Notes: generated by a model from the sequence alone, not told the origin. DNA of 64,000 bases from Hellea sp. (GCA_020629545.1 JAHDDC010000008.1:18592-82591), one strand, 5' to 3'. Shown: positions 1 through 9,632, counted from the stretch's first letter. Program-made: numbers and translations.

Positions 1-2
1 GG

Positions 3-335
3 GAGATTCCTGAAGGTGGTTGTCCACTGGGAGAAGATTTACAGGATTGTGCACTCCGCGAACTTAAAGAGGAAACAGGAATTTCGGCCGGAACTCTTAT
101 CCCTCTATTCGAAAGCCATTTATCCAATTCGGTATCAGACGAGTGGGGAATTGTTTATCTGGCAACCGAATTATCGTTTGGTCAATCCAATCCAGAGGCC
201 ACTGAAGACATAACCATCAGAAAGGTTAGCCTCGAAACCTTTTTTGAAGAAGTCGAAGCGGGACAGATAACAGACTCTCTTAGCGTGACGGCATGCTATA
301 AACTCATGCTGATGAAATCACAGGGAACGCTTTAG
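3..335 (+). CDS. Nudix hydrolase, 3' part only
   Basis: The reading frame starting at base 3 is open from the window edge to a TAG, and it is absent from the ORF track because its start lies outside the window. Residues 5-27 form a complete Nudix box of the pattern GX5EX7REUXEEXGU (GGCPLGEDL... RELKEETGI), the Mg2+-binding catalytic motif of enzymes that hydrolyse nucleoside diphosphates linked to another group. About 110 residues are visible and the end is natural. The last four bases overlap the stop of the convergent phoU gene. The substrate cannot be told from this part; small alphaproteobacterial proteins of this kind are often RppH-like or ADP-ribose pyrophosphatase-like. Confidence 0.85.
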   Translation, partial: EIPEGGCPLGEDLQDCALRELKEETGISAGTLIPLFESHLSNSVSDEWGIVYLATELSFGQSNPEATEDITIRKVSLETFFEEVEAGQITDSLSVTACYKLMLMKSQGTL

Positions 336-1057
336 TCTTCTTCGTCTTCTTCTTCATGAAGATAAATTGTCGTACTTGTGCGGTCACTTTTGGGTCGTTT
401 TTCCCGAATTGATTCGGCGGTTACCACAAAATGTATGGCCGAAGCAATATTTGTTGCATGATCTCCAATTCGTTCAAGGTTTTTCGCAAAAAACGTCATT
501 TGAGTACAGGCATTGATTGAACTGTTATCGGCCATCATCCCGGTCAATACAGTCTCGAAAATTTCGTTGCAATACTCATCAATCGCAGCGTCACCTGCCC
601 AGATATCGAGCGCCAGCTCAGCATCGCGGTTGCGGTAAGCTTCCATGACAGTCGAAAGATTGGCGGCGACCTGCTTTCCCATTTTTAAAATCTTTTTTGT
701 CCCTTTGATCTTGTCGTCTTCAATGATGACACTGGTTCGCAGCGCGCAATTCTTGGCCAGATCTCCGACCCGTTCAAGCTCTCGGGCAATTTTAAGCGCG
801 GCGATCGTATCGCGCAGATCGACTGCGTAAGGGTGTCTGAGCGCCAGGATCGCCATAACACGCTCTTCGATATCATCGTTGATCGCGTCTACCTGTTTAT
901 CATTTTTCGTCACGCGTTCCGCCATTTGAGGATCACGAGCTTTGAGCGATTTCATGGCGGATTTGATCTGATCAACGACAAGTTCCCCCATTCGAGTTAA
1001 CTCAACTGACAGACCTTTCATCTCGTCGTCAAAGGATTTTACAATATGATCGCCCAT
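332..1057 (-). CDS. phoU: Phosphate transport system regulator PhoU
   Basis: This 241-residue protein has the usual PhoU length and two repeated three-helix PhoU domains (about residues 15-105 and 120-210), with the conserved ARELERVGDLAKN and KNLERIGDHATNIA metal-binding stretches. PhoU couples the Pst transporter to the PhoR/PhoB system and restrains phosphate uptake when phosphate is plentiful. It is the last gene of the porin-pstSCAB-phoU operon, 16 bases after pstB. The C-terminus is acidic (HEEEDEED). phoR and phoB are not in the window. Confidence 0.96.
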   Translation of the reverse strand: MGDHIVKSFDDEMKGLSVELTRMGELVVDQIKSAMKSLKARDPQMAERVTKNDKQVDAINDDIEERVMAILALRHPYAVDLRDTIAALKIARELERVGDLAKNCALRTSVIIEDDKIKGTKKILKMGKQVAANLSTVMEAYRNRDAELALDIWAGDAAIDEYCNEIFETVLTGMMADNSSINACTQMTFFAKNLERIGDHATNIASAIHFVVTAESIREKRPKSDRTSTTIYLHEEEDEED

Positions 1058-1073
1058 AGTCTGGTCCTGCTGT

Positions 1074-1856
1074 TTATCCGGTTCTGCCGGTAATATAATC
1101 CTGTGTTCGAGGGTCAGTCGGATTCGTGAATATATTAGAGGTTAAATCATATTCCACCAAATTCCCCATATGGAAAAAGGCCGTTCGTTGCGAAATGCGT
1201 GCGGCCTGGGCCATAGAATGGGTCACAATGACGATGCAGTATTTTTGTGATAACTCGTCAATCAATCCCTCTAGCTTTGCGGTTGCAATCGGATCAAGCG
1301 CAGAAGCCGGTTCATCCATCAAGATCACTTCTGGACTGACTGCAATGGCCCGCGCAATCACGAGCCTTTGTTGCTGCCCGCCTGACAGCCCTGTCCCAGA
1401 GTCCTTCAATCGGTCTTTAACTTCGTCCCAAAGCCCTGCTTTTTGAAGACTGCTTTCAACAATTTCGTCAAGCTCAGACCTATTAGCGGCAAGCCCATGG
1501 ATACGGGGCCCATAGGCGACATTGTCATAAATCGATTTCGGAAACGGATTTGGCTTTTGGAAAACCATACCGACCCGAGCCCGAAGCAGGACTGGATCAA
1601 GATTGGGGTCATAAATATCGGCGCCGTCCATTTTGACCTCACCCGATACTGTGCAGCCAGCAATAGTGTCATTCATACGGTTAAAAACCCGAAGAAATGA
1701 CGACTTGCCACACCCTGAGGGACCAATGAAAGCCGTAACCCCGCGGTCATCAATATCCATATTGATGCCATGCAGAGCTTCCTTTCCACTATAAGCAACC
1801 CGCACATCTCGGCAGGTAAACTTTATTTTGGAATGCGTCAGTTCAGTATCAGTCAT
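1074..1856 (-). CDS. pstB: Phosphate ABC transporter ATP-binding protein PstB
   Basis: PstB is the cytoplasmic ATPase that powers high-affinity phosphate import with PstA and PstC. The 260-residue protein has Walker [10 protein letters not shown] (residues 45-53), the ABC signature LSGGQQQR, Walker [13 protein letters not shown] and the switch histidine in VTHSM. The family usually reads EPTSALDP; here it is EPASALDP. I place the start at MTDTEL rather than at the longer ORF start because an AAGGG site precedes this ATG and the longer form would run into pstA; the gap to the pstA stop is 4 bases. Confidence 0.95.
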   Translation of the reverse strand: MTDTELTHSKIKFTCRDVRVAYSGKEALHGINMDIDDRGVTAFIGPSGCGKSSFLRVFNRMNDTIAGCTVSGEVKMDGADIYDPNLDPVLLRARVGMVFQKPNPFPKSIYDNVAYGPRIHGLAANRSELDEIVESSLQKAGLWDEVKDRLKDSGTGLSGGQQQRLVIARAIAVSPEVILMDEPASALDPIATAKLEGLIDELSQKYCIVIVTHSMAQAARISQRTAFFHMGNLVEYDLTSNIFTNPTDPRTQDYITGRTG

Positions 1857-1860
1857 ACCC

Positions 1861-3156
1861 TTACCATCTCTTTTCAAGTCTGTTGCGCAGCCAAATTGCA
1901 AATGCATTGATCAAGACGAGAACAATCAAAAGCACAATAATCGCAGCAGATGTTTTTTCGGTCCAGGCTCTCTCCGCATTACCAGCCCACAAATATATCT
2001 GTACAGGTAGAACAGTCGCTGGCTCGGTCACGCCCTCTGGCAATTCAGTCAGGAAGGCCACCATTCCGATCATCAGAAGCGGCGCTGTTTCTCCCAAAGC
2101 TTGCGCCATTGCAATAATGGAGCCGGTCATAATGCCGGGTCCAGCATGGGGTAGCTTGTGATGGAAGACCGCTTGTACATGCGAAGCACCGATACTGAGC
2201 GCACCATCGCGAATAGATGGCGGTACCGCCATAAGAGAGGCGCGCGTTGCGATGATAACAGTTGGAAGGGCGCGAAGGCCAAGCACCAGACCACCTACAA
2301 TAGGCGCTGAACGCGGCATTCCAAAAAAATTGATAAATACGGCTAAACCTAAAACCCCAAAAATAATCGAGGGCACAGCAGCCAAATTGTTGATATTGAT
2401 CTCAATGAAATCGACAATCCTCGATTTTGGAGCAAATTCATCAAGCCAAATCGCTGCGCCGATTCCGATAGGAATCGCCAGCAGCGCCGTCATGAAAAGC
2501 GTCATCAAGGAGCCCATAAACGCACCGCCAATTCCAGCAAGTTCTGCATCGCGGCTGTCCGTATTAAAGAAAAAACTCTTGTTAAAACCAGCTTTGATTT
2601 CGCCATTTTCAACCAGATCGTCAACCCAGGCAATTTGCTGATCAGAAACCTTCCGGCGAGACTGATCCAAATTGCGGTCAATATTGCCCTTAAGCAGCTG
2701 ATCAACATCGTCAGAAGTTGGGACCTTTATTGTCAATGATTGCCCGACAAGAGACGGATTATTATAGACCATCTGGCGAATATGGTTGGGCGCGCCCGAT
2801 GATGAAATTACATCGAAAAGTTCGCGTTTGGCTTTGCGGTCCGAAACAGCCGGAAATCGCTTGTAAAGCGCGGTTTGAACTATTTTTCGATAATTCGCTT
2901 GGCGTAAGACATCCGGATCACGGAGGTTTTGCGGATCAAGAACCGACTCGGTCAGCTCAACGTCCAGCGTCATACTATGTTGATAAAATGCTTTATAGCC
3001 TGTTCCCGCGACGCTGATGAGCAACCAAAGCAATGAGATGACAGCCATCGTAATAGCAGCAATCCCTAAAGCTTTGAAACGGCGCTCTTTGGCATGGCGC
3101 TTTTTAAGACGCTTAAGAGCATATTCCGATGCGTGAATAGACGATTCAGAGCTCAT
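1861..3156 (-). CDS. pstA: Phosphate ABC transporter permease PstA (long form)
   Basis: PstA is one of two membrane permeases of the phosphate importer. At 431 residues it is much longer than the roughly 290-residue enteric form. The extra N-terminal half has a membrane helix (about residues 30-52) followed by a soluble periplasmic domain, the arrangement known as DUF3333 in alphaproteobacterial PstA. The C-terminal half (from about residue 205) is a binding-protein-dependent permease domain with the coupling motif around [11 protein letters not shown]. Its start codon overlaps the pstC stop, so translation is probably coupled. Confidence 0.94.
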   Translation of the reverse strand: MSSESSIHASEYALKRLKKRHAKERRFKALGIAAITMAVISLLWLLISVAGTGYKAFYQHSMTLDVELTESVLDPQNLRDPDVLRQANYRKIVQTALYKRFPAVSDRKAKRELFDVISSSGAPNHIRQMVYNNPSLVGQSLTIKVPTSDDVDQLLKGNIDRNLDQSRRKVSDQQIAWVDDLVENGEIKAGFNKSFFFNTDSRDAELAGIGGAFMGSLMTLFMTALLAIPIGIGAAIWLDEFAPKSRIVDFIEININNLAAVPSIIFGVLGLAVFINFFGMPRSAPIVGGLVLGLRALPTVIIATRASLMAVPPSIRDGALSIGASHVQAVFHHKLPHAGPGIMTGSIIAMAQALGETAPLLMIGMVAFLTELPEGVTEPATVLPVQIYLWAGNAERAWTEKTSAAIIVLLIVLVLINAFAIWLRNRLEKRW

Positions 3157-4376
3157 CAGTCATACCTTGCGCGATAGCGTCTGACGATTATCAGAGCAAT
3201 GAAATTTAGAACCAAAGTGATAAAAAACAATACTAGGCCAAGCGCAAAGGCCGCCAGTGTTTTGGGGCTGTCAAATTCCTGATCACCTGTCAATAACGCA
3301 ACAATTTGAACAGTCACGGTTGTTACAGCTTCGAAAGGATTGGCGGTAAGATTAGCGGCGCGACCCGCAGCAAAAACCACAATCATCGTTTCACCGATAG
3401 CCCGGCTCACGGCGAGTAGCAAAGCGCCAATAATGCCAGGAAGCGCGCCTGCAAAAACAACCTTGGACATGGTCTCCGATTTCGTTGCACCGAGCGCATA
3501 CGAACCATCACGCATGGTCTGCGGGACCGCATTGATAACATCATCAGACAATGAGGATATGAACGGAATGATCATGATACCCATAACAAGACCTGCGGTT
3601 ATCGCACTCTGTGTGGGCACTGCAAATCCTAAACTTTCCGCCGTTGAACGAATAACGGGGCCTACCGTTAAAAGCGCGAAGAACCCATACACAACAGTCG
3701 GGACGCCAGCTAGAATTTCAATTACGGGCTTGACGAGTTTTCGCGTTCGCCGGCTGGCATATTCAGAAAGATAAATCGCAATCATAAGCCCAATAGGCGC
3801 GGCGACCGAAATCGCGATCGCCATAATCAGGAATGTACCTGTGAAAACCGGAATAGCGCCAAACGCGCCAGATTGGCCAACTTGATCTTCCCGCATGGCC
3901 GTTTGAGGCGACCATTGCAGGCCTCCTAGAAAATCTAAGATCGGTACATCTTTAAAAAAGCGAAAACTCTCAAATAGTAACGAGAGAATAATGCCGACTG
4001 TCGTAAAGACCGCGATAAATGAACATATGACTAGGATCGACTTGATAAAATATTCGACATAAGTTCGAGCTCTGAAATTTGAACTGATGCGTGAGACGGC
4101 TAAATAGCTTCCGATCAAGGTCACAACAACCATGATTATAGCCAGCATCCAGACATCTAAACCCGCATATAAGCCTACCGCCATAACGCAAAAAGCGGCG
4201 AGTCCAGAGACAATCGCCGCAAACCAACCGTGATAGCCGGGCTGGGAATGATATCCAAGTCCCGAACCTTTGCCATGGGCTAAGATTTGGGCGCCGGCCT
4301 TGCGCCGCGCGAAAACGAAAGAAGCCGCCGTTAAGGCAGCTAAAATCAGCGCTAAAACAAGGACTGTATTCACCAT
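3156..4376 (-). CDS. pstC: Phosphate ABC transporter permease PstC
   Basis: This is the partner permease of PstA, 406 residues. The N-terminal part has extra hydrophobic helices (residues 3-25, 50-70 and 75-95 or so) before the canonical six-helix permease domain, again the long alphaproteobacterial form. The loop MRDGSYALGATKSETM is the expected contact site for PstB. A 10-bp stem-loop lies between it and pstS, which probably lowers or uncouples permease expression relative to the binding protein. Confidence 0.93.
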   Translation of the reverse strand: MVNTVLVLALILAALTAASFVFARRKAGAQILAHGKGSGLGYHSQPGYHGWFAAIVSGLAAFCVMAVGLYAGLDVWMLAIIMVVVTLIGSYLAVSRISSNFRARTYVEYFIKSILVICSFIAVFTTVGIILSLLFESFRFFKDVPILDFLGGLQWSPQTAMREDQVGQSGAFGAIPVFTGTFLIMAIAISVAAPIGLMIAIYLSEYASRRTRKLVKPVIEILAGVPTVVYGFFALLTVGPVIRSTAESLGFAVPTQSAITAGLVMGIMIIPFISSLSDDVINAVPQTMRDGSYALGATKSETMSKVVFAGALPGIIGALLLAVSRAIGETMIVVFAAGRAANLTANPFEAVTTVTVQIVALLTGDQEFDSPKTLAAFALGLVLFFITLVLNFIALIIVRRYRARYD

Positions 4377-4390
4377 AAACCTATATAATA

Positions 4391-4415
4391 TTTAGGCGGC
4401 TTTTAGCCGCCTAAA
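4391..4415 (-). promoter_or_regulatory. Intercistronic stem-loop between pstS and pstC
   Basis: A perfect 10-bp inverted repeat (TTTAGGCGGC / GCCGCCTAAA) with a 5-nt loop sits in the 58-base gap between pstS and pstC. There is no U-run after it in the direction of transcription, so it is more likely an mRNA-stabilising or partial-termination element that raises PstS over PstCAB than a full terminator. The role is inferred. Confidence 0.6.
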
Positions 4416-4434
4416 GGAGCTTATTGCAATAGGG

Positions 4435-5532
4435 TTATTGCTTATAAGCCGTAAGGTTCTCCACAGCGGAGCGATATTTCGCTCGTTCTCCAGCTGGAAG
4501 TGGGACCAGTCCGATTTCTTCAAGGTATCCACCCGGCCCCCAGGCTTCATCAGAAGTGAACTCCAGCGCGAAATTTCTGACACCTGGTTTTGTCGCCACA
4601 TGTTCTTTTTTGATATAGAAAAACAGGGATCGGGAAATCGCATATTTACCTGAAGCGATATTCTCGAAAGTAGGCTCGATATTATCGATATTTGCGCCTT
4701 TAATCTTGTCAGAATTCTGATCCAGAAAAGAAAACCCAAAGATGCCGAGCGCTGTTGGCGTATTGACAAGCGTACCCACGATTGCATTGTCGTTTTCACC
4801 GGAATCGATCCACTTGCCATCCTCTCGAATAGTATGAGAGACAGCTTTGAACGCCTTTTTGTCCGCTTTTCTAAGATCCGCCAAACACGCAAACTTCTTT
4901 GCGCCGCCTTCCATGGCTACCTCAACGAAGGCATCTCGCGTGCCGGATGTAGGCGGAGGTCCATAGGCTTCGATGGTTGCGGCCGGTAAGCTAGGATCAA
5001 TATCAGACCATTTAGTGTAAGGATTATCCGTCAGCGAGCAGTCTGTGTCCGATGTCGGGACCTGTTTTGCAAAAGCCTGAAAGACCTGTTTGCTGGTCAG
5101 GTTTAACGGTTTAGCGTCAATCGCGTTGGACAGCACAATACCGTCAAATCCAATTTTAACTTCGATAACATCGTTGACTGAATTAGACACGCATTTATCA
5201 AACTCGGCCTTTTTCTGACGACGTGAAGAGTTTGTGATATCGGGTGTACCGGCGCCCTTTCCCTCACAAAAAAGCTTATGACCACCGCCAGAACCTGTCG
5301 CCTCAATCACGACGTTTTGCCCCGACTTATTTTTATACTCCTGAGCCACCTTGGTCGAAAAGGGGTAGACAGTCGATGATCCAACCACGCGGATTTCTGA
5401 TTTTTTGGCGCTAGACGCACTTGTTTTGACATTATCTGTTTTAGCCGTGTTTGCCCCGCTTGAGTTGTCTCCACCACAAGCCGTCAGTAATACAGCCATG
5501 CAAGTCAGGCTGCTCATCCATAATTTCTTCAT
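4435..5532 (-). CDS. pstS: Phosphate-binding lipoprotein PstS
   Basis: PstS captures inorganic phosphate in the periplasm and delivers it to PstCA. The 365-residue protein starts with a lipoprotein signal (lipobox LLTACGG, Cys19 or so), then a low-complexity Asn/Ser/Lys linker, then the PstS fold. Typical phosphate-contact segments are visible: VVGSSTVYPFST, ATGSGGG and TSGTRDAF. It is the second gene of the operon, 35 bases after the porin gene, so both share the upstream Pho-box promoter. Confidence 0.94.
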   Translation of the reverse strand: MKKLWMSSLTCMAVLLTACGGDNSSGANTAKTDNVKTSASSAKKSEIRVVGSSTVYPFSTKVAQEYKNKSGQNVVIEATGSGGGHKLFCEGKGAGTPDITNSSRRQKKAEFDKCVSNSVNDVIEVKIGFDGIVLSNAIDAKPLNLTSKQVFQAFAKQVPTSDTDCSLTDNPYTKWSDIDPSLPAATIEAYGPPPTSGTRDAFVEVAMEGGAKKFACLADLRKADKKAFKAVSHTIREDGKWIDSGENDNAIVGTLVNTPTALGIFGFSFLDQNSDKIKGANIDNIEPTFENIASGKYAISRSLFFYIKKEHVATKPGVRNFALEFTSDEAWGPGGYLEEIGLVPLPAGERAKYRSAVENLTAYKQ

Positions 5533-5567
5533 TTTAAAACCCTCAATAATCTATTGGTTATAACACC

Positions 5568-6758
5568 TTAAAAATCAAAGCCAAGGCGCGCATTAAACCC
5601 GCTAGCGCTCTCTGCATATCCATCTTCAGCATCGGCATTAAAGTAATTCAAACGCAAACGGGTATTTTTCGTCGGAAGCCAGTCAACGCCTAACACGATA
5701 GTATCAAGCTTTCCCAAATACCCGTTATCTTCTAAGTCTAGCGTATCATATCGGGCCACAAGAGAAATAGCGCCCATTCCGCCCTCACCGATCGGATTAT
5801 CCACTTTCATTCGGTTATAAGTTCCGCCTGACGCTTTATATGTGCGGCGTCCGCCAAACATTATGCCGGCTTCGATATACCCACCGCTAAAGTCTGCATC
5901 CGGATTATTATCTGACCCGTTTGCGCCAAGGACCGAATATTCAGCCGCAGCCCACATATTGTTTTGTAAAAGCAATCCTTCAATTGCGAACAAATTGTCG
6001 GACTTTGCAAATCGCTCCGAACGATCTCCTGGGAAACGACCCGCATTCACAATTCTTCCGCTTGGTAAAAAGCCTTCTGTATTCGTCCCGTCAAGTGAAT
6101 GGGCATAAGGACGTTGGCGATAGCGTAAATCGCTTTCTCCGGCATCTCTGTAGCGCCATGACGCGCCCAAGTGCAAAGTGGTCTCGTCGCTTTTGATCGG
6201 CGTGAATGTGGCTCTGGCAGCCGCAGCCTTTCCTTTAGCGGAATTGTCATTGATGCTTTCGCCATAAATTCCGGCATTGAGCGTATAATTATCTCCTGAC
6301 GTACCGACGGACAATCCGAGTCTACGGTCAAGTCCAAATGCATCTGTAAAGGCTCCCCGCTCAATCGTCGTGATAAAACGTGAGCTGGCTTCTTCTTCGA
6401 GAGAATTGTGCGTTTTAAAGTGCCCGACCTTCACGGCAAATTTCTTATCTTTTGGGACAAATTGCAAAAACCCGTCAGTAACCTCTATGTCACCGCCCGT
6501 CGTGTGATTAAATTCGAACTTGTACTTAACTGCGCTACCGAAATTACCTTTGGCAAACAAACGGGCCCGCCGAACCTCAGACGAGGTCACATCAATATCC
6601 GTGTTCGTTCCGTCAACGTTTTTGATATCTGTATAGGCTTGATCCAACATTAACCGGCCGCCTATTTGAACGGTAGCCTCTTGTGCGACAGCCAGATCGC
6701 TAAAAATTATACCGGCACCTGCAAATATAGCCGCCTTTAGATTTATTTTATTGCTCAT
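5568..6758 (-). CDS. OprO/OprP-type phosphate porin
   Basis: The 396-residue protein has a signal peptide (cleavage near VAQEA), an alternating beta-strand pattern throughout and a C-terminal aromatic residue (ARLGFDF), all typical of outer-membrane porins. The segments RRARLFAKGNFG and YKFEFNHTTGGDIEVTDGFLQF resemble the phosphate-selective porin O/P family. Its position as first gene of the pst operon behind a Pho-box array supports a role in bringing phosphate or polyphosphate across the outer membrane. Selectivity itself cannot be read from sequence by eye. Confidence 0.88.
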   Translation of the reverse strand: MSNKINLKAAIFAGAGIIFSDLAVAQEATVQIGGRLMLDQAYTDIKNVDGTNTDIDVTSSEVRRARLFAKGNFGSAVKYKFEFNHTTGGDIEVTDGFLQFVPKDKKFAVKVGHFKTHNSLEEEASSRFITTIERGAFTDAFGLDRRLGLSVGTSGDNYTLNAGIYGESINDNSAKGKAAAARATFTPIKSDETTLHLGASWRYRDAGESDLRYRQRPYAHSLDGTNTEGFLPSGRIVNAGRFPGDRSERFAKSDNLFAIEGLLLQNNMWAAAEYSVLGANGSDNNPDADFSGGYIEAGIMFGGRRTYKASGGTYNRMKVDNPIGEGGMGAISLVARYDTLDLEDNGYLGKLDTIVLGVDWLPTKNTRLRLNYFNADAEDGYAESASGFNARLGFDF

Positions 6759-6841
6759 CTCTAACCTCTAAAACTCACTTTTTTAAACAAGGTGATTCTT
6801 TTGACTGATGTCATGTCACACGCGCCCTATGAACAAATATT

Positions 6842-6881
6842 GCGACACATTTTTACAAGTTTTGTGACAGTTCTATGACAA
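6842..6881 (-). promoter_or_regulatory. Pho-box array (PhoB operator) before the porin-pst operon
   Basis: Read on the minus strand there are four 7-bp half sites spaced exactly 11 bp apart: TTGTCAT, CTGTCAC, CTTGTAA and GTGTCGC. The first two, separated by AGAA, match the PhoB consensus CTGTCAT-N4-CTGTCAT almost perfectly; the other two are weaker. The array lies 84-123 bases upstream of the porin start in the divergent region shared with the flavoprotein gene. PhoB binding under phosphate limitation is expected from the family; the extra half sites suggest cooperative binding by two dimers. Confidence 0.85.
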
Positions 6882-6953
6882 TTAGAGAGCGGTTAAATCG
6901 CTATGCAAAATTATTTGCTTGCGTCTCGACAATGTTTGCACCAACTCGTCCGA

Positions 6954-8129
6954 ATGCATTTTGATCTCATCATAATTGGAGCCGGAGCGGCTGGAATGAT
7001 GTGCGGCGCAGTGGCCGGACGGAAAGGACAAACAGTCCTTCTCATTGATCATGCAGATAAGCCCGGAGAAAAGATTCGAATCTCCGGTGGCGGCCGGTGC
7101 AATTTCACCAATTTATATTCAGGACCGCAAAACTTCATCTCGGAAAATCCGCATTTTTGCCGCTCAGCACTTGCGCGATATACACCTCAGGACTTTATAG
7201 ACTTGGTGGATAGCTACGGAATTCGTTGGCATGAAAAAACCTTAGGGCAGTTATTCTGCGACGGACGGTCCCAAGAGATCATCAACATGCTGGTCAGCGA
7301 ATGCGAAAAGTCTGGCAATAAAATCTGGCTCGGAACGTCGGTCATTAATGTCAAGAAAAGCGATTCCGGTTTTATTGTGACGACAGAACGACAATCATTG
7401 AGTTGCCAAAAGCTCGTGGTCGCTTGTGGCGGCGCCTCCATCCCAAAAATGGGCGCGACGCGATTGGGTTATAAAATCGCGGAGCAATTTGGCCTCGATG
7501 TCACGGAAACCAGGCCGGCACTCGTACCCCTCACATTTACAGATGAACTCAAAGCACCGCTGAAAGCATTGACCGGCGTTAGCGTTACTTCAAGGGTCTC
7601 CTTCAATGACATCTATTTTGACGAAGAGCTCTTATTCACCCACCGGGGTCTATCGGGCCCGGCCATATTGCAAATCTCGTCTTACTGGCGTGAAGGGGAA
7701 TCTTTAAATGTGAACCTAACCCCGCACGAAAACATAATAGGCGCGCTCAAGGCGGCGCGAACAGAAACGCCCCGTCAACACATAAAGACTCCTTTATCCA
7801 AAATCCTTCCTCAGAGACTCGTCGACTATATTTGCCGAGACGTCAAAAAGCAGCGTCTTGCGGATATGAGCGACAAAGAACTCATCAATATCGCGCTTCA
7901 AATCAATAATTGGTATGTTAAACCCGCAGGCACGGAAGGTTTTCGTACCGCCGAGGTTACGCTTGGCGGCGTAAACACCAATGAGTTGTCGTCAAAGACG
8001 ATGGAAAGCCGGAAAGTTCCGGGCCTATTTTTTATTGGCGAAGTTGTTGATGTAACAGGGCATTTAGGCGGGCATAACTTTCAGTGGGCCTGGGCCAGCG
8101 GACATGCGGCAGGCCTGTCCATGCATTAA
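6954..8129 (+). CDS. BaiN/HI0933-family FAD-dependent oxidoreductase
   Basis: The protein (391 residues from this start) opens with the dinucleotide-binding motif IIIGAGAAGMMCG, has the family-specific KIRISGGGRCNFTN stretch and ends with the second FAD contact around GEVVDVTGHLGGHNFQWAWASG. This is the YhiN/HI0933/BaiN family, flavoproteins with mostly unknown natural substrates. The ORF can start 51 bases earlier (6903), but family members begin almost directly at the FAD motif, so I prefer the later ATG; neither has a convincing ribosome binding site. It is divergent from the pst operon and 47 bases before pxpA. Confidence 0.88.
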   Translation: MHFDLIIIGAGAAGMMCGAVAGRKGQTVLLIDHADKPGEKIRISGGGRCNFTNLYSGPQNFISENPHFCRSALARYTPQDFIDLVDSYGIRWHEKTLGQLFCDGRSQEIINMLVSECEKSGNKIWLGTSVINVKKSDSGFIVTTERQSLSCQKLVVACGGASIPKMGATRLGYKIAEQFGLDVTETRPALVPLTFTDELKAPLKALTGVSVTSRVSFNDIYFDEELLFTHRGLSGPAILQISSYWREGESLNVNLTPHENIIGALKAARTETPRQHIKTPLSKILPQRLVDYICRDVKKQRLADMSDKELINIALQINNWYVKPAGTEGFRTAEVTLGGVNTNELSSKTMESRKVPGLFFIGEVVDVTGHLGGHNFQWAWASGHAAGLSMH

Positions 8130-8176
8130 CGCAAAAACTGTTTTCAATCAGCCCGATATACTCTAGTCAGACCAAC

Positions 8177-8956
8177 ATGAGACCGATTGATCTAAACGCG
8201 GATACGGGCGAAGCAGATACGCCGGAATGGCAAGCTATTGAAGCAGCTGTTTTGAAGCATGTCACATCTGCCAATATTGCCTGCGGCGGTCACGCCGGGG
8301 ATCACGACAGCATGTCCCGCACAGTGAAATTAGCAAAATCAAACGGCATTAATATCGGAGCCCATCCCGCTTACCCTGATAAAGCCAATTTCGGCCGGAA
8401 ATCTCTTTCGCTCGGAGATGACATTTCCTACAAGAACCTAGCACTGACCCTGACTGAACAAATCAAGACATTAGAAGAAATAGCCGCTGATAACGGCACT
8501 TCCATTTCTTATGTCAAAGCCCATGGCGCGCTTTATAATGACGCGGTTTTTAACCCGCAACTGGCGGGCTTAATCGCCGAAGTGGTAGCCGATCTAAATC
8601 CAAATTTGTGGCTTATGGGCGCGCCGTCGTCCTGTTTGACAAAAGCCGCACAGGATGCAGGTCTGAAATTCGTCGCCGAAGGCTTTATTGATAGGCGATA
8701 TACTGACGACGGACACCTGCAGAGCCGCAAAGAAGCCGGAGCAGTAATAGAAAGCAATTCGGATCGCGAAGCACAGGCTCTGGCGCTCTGGCAGGGGCAA
8801 AATATTACAACAAATACCGGTAAGGCGCTCAATCTGCAGGTCCAAACATTGTGTTTACACAGTGACAGTCCGGGGGCCGATATTACCGCCGCTAAGATCA
8901 AACATGCTCTATTAGACCAGGGCGCAAAAATAGAACCTTTTATCAATGCCGCGTGA
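8177..8956 (+). CDS. pxpA: 5-oxoprolinase subunit PxpA (LamB/YcsF family)
   Basis: PxpA works with PxpB and PxpC to open 5-oxoproline (pyroglutamate) to glutamate using ATP. The 259-residue protein shows the family's metal-site segments DLNADTGE near the N-terminus and SANIACGGHAGDH at about residues 33-45, plus VKAHGALYND and the conserved EGFIDRRYTDDG. Start chosen at MRPIDLNADTGE; the longer ORF start would lie inside the flavoprotein gene. Its end overlaps pxpB by 11 bases. Confidence 0.93.
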   Translation: MRPIDLNADTGEADTPEWQAIEAAVLKHVTSANIACGGHAGDHDSMSRTVKLAKSNGINIGAHPAYPDKANFGRKSLSLGDDISYKNLALTLTEQIKTLEEIAADNGTSISYVKAHGALYNDAVFNPQLAGLIAEVVADLNPNLWLMGAPSSCLTKAAQDAGLKFVAEGFIDRRYTDDGHLQSRKEAGAVIESNSDREAQALALWQGQNITTNTGKALNLQVQTLCLHSDSPGADITAAKIKHALLDQGAKIEPFINAA

Positions 8957-9632
8957 ATCTTATGAAATAATTCCATTCGGCGACTCGGCATTTTTGGTCA
9001 AATTTGCCTCGAAAGGTTACTCGGATTCCGTCATCGATCATATTCATTCTTTGATCACAACCCTGCAATCGCAGCCATTCTGGGTTGAAGTCGTTGCAGG
9101 TTATGACTCCTTATTAGCCTGCTTTAGGCCAGCCGAAGTCTCTCCTGTACGGGCGGAAGAGGTTCTCGAAAAAGCCCTGAAATCAGCTGTAACATCAGAG
9201 ATAGGCTCCGGAAAAGTTATTGAAATTCCAGTCTGTTATGGCGGGGAATATGGTCCGGATATTGACATTATCATTAAAAATAGCGGCCTGACGGAAACCG
9301 AAGTTATCAAGGTTCACAGCGACCCGACCTATAAAGTCTGTATGATGGGATTTGTACCGGGTTTTACATTTTTATCCGAAGCCCCGGAAATTTTGCATCA
9401 CAATCGACGCGCTACCCCTCGCGCTGTGGTTCCCTCAGGATCGGTAGGCATTGCAGGCTGGCAAACCGGTATCTATGGATTAGAAAGCCCCGGAGGCTGG
9501 CAACTCATCGGACGTACCCCATTGTCAATATTTGATAGCCAGCGGGAGAATCCTTTTTTTCTTAAGGCTGGGGACAGCGTAAAATTTGTACCGATATCCG
9601 CTAAAACATTCACAGAGACAGTCAATGATTGA
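8946..9632 (+). CDS. pxpB: 5-oxoprolinase subunit PxpB (KipI-like)
   Basis: This 228-residue protein is the allophanate-hydrolase-subunit-1/KipI-type subunit. Family marks include the start region IIPFGDSAFLVKF, the PVCYGGEYGPDI segment, GFVPGFTFL and the conserved RATPRAVVPSGSVGIAG with GGWQLIGRTP. Start and stop overlap the neighbouring pxpA and pxpC (11 and 8 bases), typical of a tightly coupled complex. Confidence 0.93.
   Translation: MPRESYEIIPFGDSAFLVKFASKGYSDSVIDHIHSLITTLQSQPFWVEVVAGYDSLLACFRPAEVSPVRAEEVLEKALKSAVTSEIGSGKVIEIPVCYGGEYGPDIDIIIKNSGLTETEVIKVHSDPTYKVCMMGFVPGFTFLSEAPEILHHNRRATPRAVVPSGSVGIAGWQTGIYGLESPGGWQLIGRTPLSIFDSQRENPFFLKAGDSVKFVPISAKTFTETVND

Noticed and set aside
16-213. 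65-residue ORF on the plus strand near the window edge
   Set aside because: It is a shadow of the Nudix hydrolase frame, which carries a complete catalytic motif in another frame.
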